From Burkholderiales bacterium (GTDB taxonomy: Bacteria; Pseudomonadota; Gammaproteobacteria; Burkholderiales; JAEUMW01): DNA of 7,966 bases. The translations under genes and the position numbers were made by a program. Shown in pieces: positions 1 to 6,153 of the stretch. Numbering within the stretch: position 1 is the first letter of the stretch; each line of letters starts with the position of its first letter. The notes beneath the pieces were generated by a model. It saw only the letters and a list, made by a program, of their open reading frames with translations. It ran no database searches and was not told the origin of the DNA. The stretch is taken from assembly GCA_016791285.1 (NCBI GenBank), contig JAEUMX010000158.1, positions 1 through 7,966 of the forward strand, given 5' to 3'.

Positions 1-125
1 GGGACGGTGGCCAATGCGACGCGGTGCGCATACCGGCCGCCGAGCGCGAACGCGATCAGCATGCCGGTGAGCGGCGCCATCAGCGCAAGCGGCAGCAGGA
101 AACCCGCCGGTGTCGCGGCCCCCAT
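1..125 (-). CDS. mnhD: MnhD-like proton-conducting antiporter subunit, 5' fragment (cut by window edge)
   Basis: Only the first 41 codons are present, reading open to the left edge. The N-terminus starts MGAATPAGFLLPLALMAPL and continues into a glycine/alanine-rich hydrophobic stretch followed by GGRYAHRVAL. This is the pattern of a first transmembrane helix and cytoplasmic loop in Mrp/Mnh D-type (NuoL/M/N-like) proton-translocating subunits. The ATG at 125-123 lies 13 bases after the mnhC stop. The short intergap has no convincing Shine-Dalgarno sequence. Position right after mnhC matches the usual C-then-D order in Mrp operons, and this supports the call more than the short sequence does. 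If correct, the full protein is a membrane subunit of roughly 500 residues with conserved charged residues in its helices, none of them visible here. An mnhA/NuoL-type paralogue in this position is the main alternative. Confidence 0.62.
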   Translation of the reverse strand, partial: MGAATPAGFLLPLALMAPLTGMLIAFALGGRYAHRVALATV

Positions 126-138
126 GTGTTACGCCGGA

Positions 139-474
139 TCAGGTGTTGCTCGCGTCGGCGTCGGGGCGCGTGCCCGACGCGAGCGTGGCGGTTCCGGTCG
201 CCTCGAAGAGCCGCAGCAGCAGCGCGACCGCGAGGGCGGTCGCGGCGAATGCGACGACCAGCCCCGTGATGGTGAGCGCCTGCAGCACCGGGTCGCCGCC
301 GAGTCCGGCTCCGGCCCCGCGCCGCGCGACCACGCCGAAGATCAGGAACACGCCGCTGCCGAACAGGTTGAACGCGAGGATCTTGCGCAGCGGTTCGGGA
401 TGCGCGACCAGGCCGTACAGGCCGAGCCCGACGAGGACGGCGCTGCACAGGCCGAGCAGGGTCGCGGAGCTCAT
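139..474 (-). CDS. mnhC: Mrp-type Na+/H+ antiporter subunit C (NuoK-like)
   Basis: This 111-residue membrane protein is homologous to NuoK of complex I and is part of the membrane arm of the multi-subunit Mrp cation/proton antiporter. Three hydrophobic helices are visible, at about residues 5-24, 32-50 and 63-88. Family motifs are clear: LRKILAFNLFGSGVFLIFG (29-47), then DPVLQALTITGLVVAFAATA (61-80), matching the DPxxQALxLTxIVIxFA signature of MnhC. The C-terminal tail after residue 90 is polar, variable and probably cytoplasmic. The length is near the usual 110-125 residues. The ATG overlaps the stop of the MnhB fusion gene by 4 bases (ATGA at 474-471), so translation is probably coupled. 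Identification is secure. Substrate cation and in vivo role cannot be read from this subunit. Confidence 0.92.
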   Translation of the reverse strand: MSSATLLGLCSAVLVGLGLYGLVAHPEPLRKILAFNLFGSGVFLIFGVVARRGAGAGLGGDPVLQALTITGLVVAFAATALAVALLLRLFEATGTATLASGTRPDADASNT

Positions 475-1418
475 GGTTGCACCGGCCGGCTCGGCGTGCC
501 CGCGAGCAGCATGCCGAGCATGGCGGCGATCGACAGCGTCATGGGAACCTCGATCGCGACGATCAGCGCCTTGGCGTAGTCGACCGGGTACGCGAGGAAC
601 GCGTCTGCGATGACCATGCCGGCGAAACCGAAGGCGACGAACACCACGGGTCCGACGAGCACCAGCAGCCGCAGCGCTTGACCGGCGACGGGGGGCGCGT
701 CGGTAAGCCCCGCCATCATCACGAGCACCCACATCGCGGCGAGGACGGTGCCGCCGGCGAACGCGCCGCCGGGATTGTCGGCCGCGGTCCACATGAGGTA
801 GACCCCGATCACCACCCCGAAGGGCGGCAGCACGCGCGCGAAGAAGGTCAGCACGCCGTCGGCGTCGGGGCGATAGAGGGTGCCGGGCCGGCCGCCCCAC
901 GCCCGGTCGGGCGCGAGCGACCAGACGCCGAGGACGGCGAGCACCAGCACCACCTTCTCCAGCACCGTGTCGGTTGCACGGTATGCCATCAGCACGGCAG
1001 TGACGGTGTTGCCGAGCCCGGTCGCGTCGATCTCCCCGACGGCGGCCGGCGCGAGCGTCGGTGCAGGGTCGGGGAAAAACCAGACCGCTGCTCCGAGGGC
1101 GGTCGCGACCGTGGCGGAAAGCACTGCCGCGACGACGCGAAGCCACGCCGCGGGCCGCGCGGATTGGGCGGCGCGCTCGGTCCCGCGCAGCCGTGCCGCA
1201 GCGCCCAGCATGAGCACGCCCGTCAACCCGCTGCCGATCGCGGCTTCGGTGAGCGCCACGTCGACCGCCTGCAGCCGCACCCAGACGACCGCGACGAGCA
1301 GGCCGTAGGCGGCGAACGCGACGACGGCGGCGAATGCGTCGCGCACGGCGATGGTGAAGACGGCGATCGCGACGAGGAGCACCGCCATCGCAAGATCGAC
1401 CGCGAACGACCAGCTCAC
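471..1418 (-). CDS. mnhB: MbhD-MbhE-MnhB fusion subunit of Mrp antiporter
   Basis: This is a 315-residue polytopic membrane protein with three modules. Residues 1-80 resemble the MbhD/DUF4040 domain, with the family motif VDVALTEAAIGSGLTGVLML at 52-71 (Asp53, Glu58). Residues about 92-170 resemble MbhE, with a helix followed by LGNTVTAVLMAYRATDTVLE at 135-154 (Arg147, Asp150, Glu154). In canonical MrpA these two modules form the C-terminus of the large subunit. Residues about 185-310 are MnhB, with helices near 195-211, 220-238, 249-273 and 283-306. The MnhB signature loop reads DNPGGAFAGG (214-223), where the canonical form is HxxPGGGFxGG, so one Gly is Ala and the usual His residues are absent. 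The GTG start overlaps the mnhG stop (GTGA, 1418-1415), and the 3' end overlaps mnhC by ATGA. The frame stays open upstream of this GTG, but that extension lies in mnhG and does not look like protein of this family. Confidence 0.88.
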   Translation of the reverse strand: MSWSFAVDLAMAVLLVAIAVFTIAVRDAFAAVVAFAAYGLLVAVVWVRLQAVDVALTEAAIGSGLTGVLMLGAAARLRGTERAAQSARPAAWLRVVAAVLSATVATALGAAVWFFPDPAPTLAPAAVGEIDATGLGNTVTAVLMAYRATDTVLEKVVLVLAVLGVWSLAPDRAWGGRPGTLYRPDADGVLTFFARVLPPFGVVIGVYLMWTAADNPGGAFAGGTVLAAMWVLVMMAGLTDAPPVAGQALRLLVLVGPVVFVAFGFAGMVIADAFLAYPVDYAKALIVAIEVPMTLSIAAMLGMLLAGTPSRPVQP

Positions 1419-1708
1419 GCGGAGGGATCCTGGGAGCGCGCGACGCGGGCGATGAGCTGCGCGACCGTGGCGCCCGACAGCAGCACGAGCAACCATGCGC
1501 ACACGAGCTTGAGCGCCACGAGCGTGCCGTCGACGCGCGGCAGCAGTCCCAGGACGATCAGCCCCAGGCCCAGATTGTCGGCCTTGGAGAGCGCGTGCAG
1601 GCGCGTGAGCGTATCGGGAAAGCGCAGCAGGCCGACCGTTCCGGCGAGATAGAAGAACGCGCCCCCGAGCACGGCGACGATGGTGTAGAGGTCGAGTACG
1701 AGCGTCAT
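1415..1708 (-). CDS. mnhG: Mrp-type Na+/H+ antiporter subunit G
   Basis: This 97-residue small membrane subunit of the Mrp antiporter has three predicted helices (about 4-27, 46-58 and 65-84). The hallmark is GTVGLLRFPDTLTRLHAL (23-40) followed by SKADNLG, which is diagnostic of the MnhG/PhaG family. The C-terminal helix LLSGATVAQLIARVA stands where many family members have a PVTAHxIARAA-like segment, so the usual Pro/His pair is not conserved. The length is within the normal 95-125 range. The ATG overlaps the mnhF stop by 4 bases (ATGA, 1708-1705), and its own stop overlaps the GTG of the MnhB fusion. In Mrp complexes G sits with E and F in the peripheral module that has no complex I counterpart. 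Confidence 0.93.
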   Translation of the reverse strand: MTLVLDLYTIVAVLGGAFFYLAGTVGLLRFPDTLTRLHALSKADNLGLGLIVLGLLPRVDGTLVALKLVCAWLLVLLSGATVAQLIARVARSQDPSA

Positions 1709-1998
1709 TGGCGGTCGGCGGAATCGGTGGCGGGCGCCGGCGCATCCAGGCGCCGTGCCGACTTGGCGAGCGCCACCGACACGAAGGCGGCGAGCAGCGC
1801 GAGCGTGAGCGAGACGTCGATCGCGGTGTAGCGCTCGGTGCCCTCGGCGAAGAGGAGCAGTGCTCCGATGCCGCCGGAACCCAGCAGCTGCACCGCCATG
1901 ATCCGGTCCGCCGCCCCGCGCGCGCGCAGCAGTGGTTTGAGGCCGACCGCGGTCAACAGGAGCACGAAGGCCGCGGCCGCGAGCAGAAACGTCGTCAT
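1705..1998 (-). CDS. mnhF: Mrp-type Na+/H+ antiporter subunit F
   Basis: This is a 97-residue membrane protein with three hydrophobic segments (about 3-22, 33-51 and 59-79). The family pattern is visible in the RGAADRIMAVQLLGSGGIG region (27-45), whose Asp31 corresponds to the conserved intramembrane aspartate of MnhF. TAIDVSLTLALLAAFVSVAL (58-77) matches the DIALxxALLxFxxTxAxA motif of helix 3. The tail after residue 82 is Ala/Asp-rich and probably cytoplasmic. The start ATG overlaps the mnhE stop (ATGA, 1998-1995), and its stop overlaps mnhG in the same way, so E-F-G are tightly coupled. Length and topology are normal for the family. Confidence 0.92.
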   Translation of the reverse strand: MTTFLLAAAAFVLLLTAVGLKPLLRARGAADRIMAVQLLGSGGIGALLLFAEGTERYTAIDVSLTLALLAAFVSVALAKSARRLDAPAPATDSADRQ

Positions 1999-2465
1999 CT
2001 TCCGAGGACGCGCGCGACCAGGGCTTCTTCCGTCCGCAGCGACTCGACGACGGGCTGATTCACGTCGAGGCAGTGATAGCGAAACACCTTGCCGTCGTCG
2101 GCGACCGGCACCGTGCCCGGCATCAGGCTCGTGAGCGACGCGAAAGCATTACGCAGAAGACCCGGTGCGATCGCGCACGGATACTCGATGAAGCCGGGCG
2201 CGAGCGGCAGGCGGGGGTCGAGTGCGCGGCGCGCCACGTCGCCGCCCGCGATCACCGATTGCCAGGCGAAGCGGGCGACGAGCCGGACGAGTGCGATCAG
2301 GCGAACGCGGTCGGCAGCGGGCGGGACGAGTTGCAGACTGACCCACGTCGCAAGCGCGGCGGTGGCGAAGCCCGCGGCGATGTCGGGCGGGGCGGTGCCG
2401 ATCAGGACGATCCAGAGCGCGAGGTAGCACGCGCCCCGGGTCGTCGCGGCCCACACCTTCGTCAT
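1995..2465 (-). CDS. mnhE: Mrp-type Na+/H+ antiporter subunit E
   Basis: This 156-residue membrane protein is the first Mrp gene of the run. It has N-terminal hydrophobic helices (about 11-24 and 29-46) and a third segment at 55-75. A soluble cytoplasmic domain follows and carries typical MnhE elements: WQSVIAGGDVARRALDP (68-84) and NAFASLTSLMPGTVPV (106-121), the latter matching the conserved N-x-x-[ST]-x-x-PGT motif. The end HCLDVNQP (131-138) resembles the VHxLD region of the family. The ATG at 2465-2463 comes 23 bases after the stop of the glycine-zipper gene. Upstream is GGCTCGCGGGCGCACC, with no good Shine-Dalgarno core, so initiation may depend on readthrough coupling. A TTG nine codons upstream is a less likely alternative start. 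The stop overlaps mnhF. Confidence 0.92.
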   Translation of the reverse strand: MTKVWAATTRGACYLALWIVLIGTAPPDIAAGFATAALATWVSLQLVPPAADRVRLIALVRLVARFAWQSVIAGGDVARRALDPRLPLAPGFIEYPCAIAPGLLRNAFASLTSLMPGTVPVADDGKVFRYHCLDVNQPVVESLRTEEALVARVLGR

Positions 2466-2488
2466 GGGCGGTGGTGCGCCCGCGAGCC

Positions 2489-3061
2489 TCAATCGCCGCA
2501 GAGCAGTCGTACGCGCCGCTCGGCGCGGTCGAACTCGTCGTCGGTCTGCGCCGCGAGCAGCTGGTTCTTGGCTGCGACGCAGGCGTCCGCTTCCTGCACC
2601 GCCGCCTGCGCGGGGGCCGCTGCGCCCGGCGCGCAACGCGCGTCGTCGACCAGACGCAGATTGTTGAACTGCCCGCGTTCGACCGCGACGCAATCGCCGA
2701 CGCGCAGCCCCGCCTCGTCCGTCACCATCGTGACGGTGGAGCCCCCGATCAGGATCGTGTACTGAAACGCCTGGCCCCGTGTCGCCATGCGCCCCAGTTG
2801 CTGTCCGGCGACTGTACCGCCGACGCCCCCGAGGATGCGGTTGCTGCCCGATCGCCCGGAGCCCACCGCGGCGCCGAGGGTGCCGCCGAGCAACGCCCCG
2901 CCGACCTGCGCCCCGGAGCTGTCCGTATTCACGAGGCTCACGTTCGTGATGCGGCCGAACTGGACGGAGGACTGCGCCCAGGCTGCACTCGACAGTGCAG
3001 TCAGCGCGATGACGAGAAAGACTCTGTCCCAGACATTCGCCTTCTTCAGTTCCAGGTGCAT
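2489..3061 (-). CDS. secreted glycine-zipper (17-kDa antigen/SlyB-like) protein
   Basis: This 190-residue exported protein has a basic N-terminus, a hydrophobic core (residues 14-24) and a likely signal peptidase I site AWA|QS after residue 29. No lipobox cysteine is present, unlike SlyB or Pal-type lipoproteins. A glycine-zipper two-helix region spans about 50-90 (GALLGGTLGAAVG, then ILGGVGGTVAGQQLG), the pattern of Rickettsia 17-kDa antigen and SlyB-type outer-membrane proteins. A small beta-rich domain follows (100-143, YTILIGGSTVTMVTDEAGL). After an Ala/Pro linker comes a charged C-terminal helix pair (about 155-188). Four cysteines (124, 143, 161, 188) could form two periplasmic disulfides. 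The start is decided by an AAGGAGA ribosome site 6 bases upstream. The gene lies between the RND permease (26-base gap) and mnhE. Family membership is fairly sure. Function is unknown, and an envelope-stability role is inference. Confidence 0.85.
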   Translation of the reverse strand: MHLELKKANVWDRVFLVIALTALSSAAWAQSSVQFGRITNVSLVNTDSSGAQVGGALLGGTLGAAVGSGRSGSNRILGGVGGTVAGQQLGRMATRGQAFQYTILIGGSTVTMVTDEAGLRVGDCVAVERGQFNNLRLVDDARCAPGAAAPAQAAVQEADACVAAKNQLLAAQTDDEFDRAERRVRLLCGD

Positions 3062-3067
3062 GCTATT

Positions 3068-3074
3068 TCTCCTT
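3068..3074 (-). promoter_or_regulatory. Shine-Dalgarno site of the glycine-zipper gene
   Basis: On the minus strand the sequence AAGGAGA precedes the ATG at 3061-3059 with a 6-base spacer (AATAGC). It is the best ribosome-binding site of any minus-strand gene in the window and fixes the start of the glycine-zipper gene. It suggests this gene is translated independently of the RND permease upstream, while its downstream Mrp neighbours rely largely on overlaps. Confidence 0.85.
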
Positions 3075-3087
3075 GCGTGATCTCTTG

Positions 3088-6000
3088 TCAGGTCGCCGGC
3101 GCGGGTCTGCCCGGCGTCCCGCTGGGCTTGCCCTTGAAAACGGTCACATATACGGTGGGCAGGAACACGAGGGTGAGCAGCGTCGCAACCAGCAGGCCGC
3201 CCATGATGGCGAAGGCCATCGGTCCCCAGAACACGGTCGGCGCGATCGGGATGAGGCCGAGCACGGTCGAGATCGCCGTGAGCGACATCGGCCGCAGCCG
3301 CGAAGTGGCGGCGGCGACGACCGCGTCCCACACGTCCTTGCCCTCGGCGCGGTCGGTTTCGATCTGCACGATGAGAATGACGGCATTCTTCGCGATCATG
3401 CCGAGCAGCGAGAGGATGCCCAGGATCGCGACGAAGCCGAGCGGCCGGTTGAACATGAGCAGCGAGGCGACCACACCGATCAGGCCGAGCGGCAGGATGG
3501 CGAGCACGACGCTCAAGCGCCGGAAGCTTTGCAGCTGGAACATGAGCACGGTCAGCATGAGCGCCAGCATGAGCGGCACGACGGCGAACACCGATGCGCT
3601 CGACTCCGCACTCTCCTCGGCGATGCCGCCGGTCTCGATCGTGTAGCCTTTCGGCAGACGCGCGTTCAGTTCCGCGATCTTCGGGTCGAGCGCGTTCACC
3701 ACGTCGTCGGGGAGCACGCCGGGCACGACATCGGCGATCACGGTCAGCGTCGGCACGCGGTTGCGGCGCCACACGAGCGGGTACTCCTGCTCGTACTCGA
3801 ACGTGGCGAACTGGGTGATCGGCACCATCCGCCCGCCGGGAGTCGGCACCTGCATCGAGCGCAACGTGTTGAGCGCCGCGCGCTGTTCGTCGGTGGCGCG
3901 GGCGACCACGTCGACCAGGTAGATGCTGTCGCGGACCTGCGTCACGGTCGCGCCGGCCACGGTGGCGTTGAGCACGGCCGCGATCGACCGCGAGCTCACG
4001 CCGAGCCGGCGTGCCTGGTCCTGATCGATCTTGATCCGCAGTTGGCGCGAAGGCTCCATCCAGTCGTAGTTGACGTGGCGCGCGCCCGCATCGCTCGCGA
4101 CGACCTGGGCGAGATCCTTGGCGATCGTCCTGACCTTTTCGATGTCGGGCCCGCTCACGCGGTACTGGATCGGCCAGCCGACCGGAGGACCGAGCTCGAG
4201 GGGTGCGACGCGGGAGATGACGGTCGGAAACTCGTCCCGCAGCAGCGTCTCCAGGCGCGGTTGCAGGCGCAGCCGCGCGTCGACGTCCTTCGCCACGATC
4301 ACGAGCTGAGAGAAGAACTCGTTTTGCAGCTGCACGTCGAGCGGCAGGTAGAACCGGATCGCGCCGCGGCCGACATAGGTGCTCCAGTGATCGATGTCTT
4401 CGTCCTTGGCGAGGATCTCTTCGAGCCGCTCCACCGTTTCCTTGCTGGCGAAGATCGACGCGTTCTGGCGCAGCGTCAGATCGACGACGAGTTCGGGGCG
4501 ATCCGACGACGGAAAGAACTGCTGGGGCACGAACCGGACGAGATAGATGGCCGCGATGAACGCCGCGACGGTGACGCCGATGGTGAGCCACTTCGTGCGC
4601 ATGGCGGCATTGAGGAAGCGGCTATAGCCCTGCAGCAGCTTCCCCGGCTTGGCGTCGGCGCCTTGCTTCGGCGGCTTCAGGATCGCCATGCCGATCACCG
4701 GCGCGAAGATCACCGCGACGAACCACGACACGATGAGCGCGATGCCGACCACGGCGAAGATCGAGAACGTGTACTCGCCCGCGGAGCTTTGCGCGAAGCC
4801 GATCGGGACGAAGCCCGCGATCGTGATGAGCGTCCCGGCCAGCATCGGCGCGGCGAGCGTCTTGTAGGCGAAGGTGGCGGCGTCTTCCTTCGTGTCGCCC
4901 GCCGCGAGGCGCCGGATCGCCGCGTCGACGGTCGTCATCGCGTCGTCGACGAGCAGCGTGAGCGCGATGATGAGCGCGCCGAGCGAGATGCGCTGCAGGT
5001 CGATGTCGGTGATGTCCATCACCGCGAACACGACCGCCAGCGTGAGCGGAATCGCCAGGGCCACCACGGCGCCCGGACGCACGCCGAGCGCGACGAAGCT
5101 GCACGCGAGGATGATGACAATCGCCTGCCACAGCGACTCCATGAACTCGCCGATGGCGGTGTCCACGGTCACCGCCTGGTCGGCGACCAGGATGGGTTCG
5201 ATGCCGACCGGCAGCTCGGCGCGGATGGCTGCCATCTCCCTTGTGAGATTGGCGCCCAGCGCAAGAATGTCACCGCCATCGCGCATCGCGATCGCGAGCC
5301 CGATCGCCGGCTTGCCGTTGACGCGGAACATCGGCTGCGGCGGATCGACGAAGCCGCGCCGCACCTCCGCGATGTCGCCCAGGCGCACGTTGCGATCGCC
5401 GATGCGAAAGTTGACCGAGCGGATGTCGTCCTCGTTGTCGAACGCACCCGAGACCCGCAGCAGGACGCGCTCTTGCCCCGTGTCCAGCACGCCGGCCGGC
5501 CGCACGATGTTCTGCGTCTGCAGCACCGCGACCAGGCTCGGGAAATCGAGCCCGAGGCCGGCCAGCCGCTCGGTGGAGAACTCGATGAAGATCTGCTCGT
5601 CCTGCGCGCCGAGGATCTCGATCTTCGACACGTCGGGCACCAGCAGCAGGCGCGAGCGCACGTCTTCCACGTAGTCGCGCAGCTCGCGCTGCGTGAAACC
5701 GTCGGCCGTGAAGCCGTAGATGATGCCGAAGGTGTCGCCGAAATCGTCGTTGAAACCCGGACCGACGACCCCGGCAGGCAGGGTGTGGCGCATGTCGCCT
5801 ACATTGTTTCGGACCTGTTGCCAGACGGATGCCACCTCCTCGGGCGGCGTCGAGCCCTTGAGGTCCACGTACATGGTGGTGAAACCGGGCCGCGTGAAGC
5901 TGCGCACGTTGTTGAGATGGCGCGTCTCCTGCAGCCTGCGCTCGATGCGTTCCGTGACCTGCTCGAGCGTCTCCTCGAGCGTGGCACCGGGCCAGGCCGC

Positions 6001-6153
6001 GAACACGATCATGGTGCGGAAGGTGAACACCGGATCCTCGGCGCGCCCCAGACGCAGGAACGACAGCGTGCCCGCCACCACCGCGACGATCATCAGGAAG
6101 ACGACGAGCGAGCGCCGGCGGATCGCCCACTCCGACAGGTTCGGGCCGATCAC
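3088..6153 (-). CDS. RND efflux permease, AcrB/HAE1 superfamily, TriC-like
   Basis: This 1021-residue inner-membrane, proton-driven drug/solute exporter acts as a trimer with an adaptor and an outer-membrane channel. It has the full duplicated RND layout: TM1 at about 14-34, a first periplasmic porter domain (about 40-335), TM2-6 (about 340-490), a linker helix, TM7 (about 522-541), a second porter domain (545-850) and TM8-12 (855-1007). Proton-relay residues are intact: Asp403-Asp404 in ALTLLVDDAM (TM4), Lys922 in GMIAKNAVIL (TM10) and Arg954 in SRLRPMSLTA (TM11), equivalent to AcrB D407/D408/K940/R971. The N-terminal region with NLSEWAIRRRSLVVFLM and LRLGRAEDPVFTFRTM resembles the TriC branch more than AcrB. 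This is recall-based; substrates cannot be assigned. The GTG start overlaps the adaptor stop (GTGA, 6153-6150), so translation is coupled. The length is normal and there are no frameshifts. Confidence 0.95.
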   Translation of the reverse strand: MIGPNLSEWAIRRRSLVVFLMIVAVVAGTLSFLRLGRAEDPVFTFRTMIVFAAWPGATLEETLEQVTERIERRLQETRHLNNVRSFTRPGFTTMYVDLKGSTPPEEVASVWQQVRNNVGDMRHTLPAGVVGPGFNDDFGDTFGIIYGFTADGFTQRELRDYVEDVRSRLLLVPDVSKIEILGAQDEQIFIEFSTERLAGLGLDFPSLVAVLQTQNIVRPAGVLDTGQERVLLRVSGAFDNEDDIRSVNFRIGDRNVRLGDIAEVRRGFVDPPQPMFRVNGKPAIGLAIAMRDGGDILALGANLTREMAAIRAELPVGIEPILVADQAVTVDTAIGEFMESLWQAIVIILACSFVALGVRPGAVVALAIPLTLAVVFAVMDITDIDLQRISLGALIIALTLLVDDAMTTVDAAIRRLAAGDTKEDAATFAYKTLAAPMLAGTLITIAGFVPIGFAQSSAGEYTFSIFAVVGIALIVSWFVAVIFAPVIGMAILKPPKQGADAKPGKLLQGYSRFLNAAMRTKWLTIGVTVAAFIAAIYLVRFVPQQFFPSSDRPELVVDLTLRQNASIFASKETVERLEEILAKDEDIDHWSTYVGRGAIRFYLPLDVQLQNEFFSQLVIVAKDVDARLRLQPRLETLLRDEFPTVISRVAPLELGPPVGWPIQYRVSGPDIEKVRTIAKDLAQVVASDAGARHVNYDWMEPSRQLRIKIDQDQARRLGVSSRSIAAVLNATVAGATVTQVRDSIYLVDVVARATDEQRAALNTLRSMQVPTPGGRMVPITQFATFEYEQEYPLVWRRNRVPTLTVIADVVPGVLPDDVVNALDPKIAELNARLPKGYTIETGGIAEESAESSASVFAVVPLMLALMLTVLMFQLQSFRRLSVVLAILPLGLIGVVASLLMFNRPLGFVAILGILSLLGMIAKNAVILIVQIETDRAEGKDVWDAVVAAATSRLRPMSLTAISTVLGLIPIAPTVFWGPMAFAIMGGLLVATLLTLVFLPTVYVTVFKGKPSGTPGRPAPAT

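Noticed and set aside
477..1652. Plus-strand 391-codon frame opposite the Mrp genes
   Set aside because: Its composition is charged and repetitive, it has no recognisable domain, and the minus strand carries four clear Mrp subunits there.
3062..4591. Minus-strand upstream extension of the glycine-zipper frame to a 700-codon product
   Set aside because: The added part is Arg-rich shadow sequence inside the RND gene. The strong ribosome site and signal peptide place the real start at 3061.
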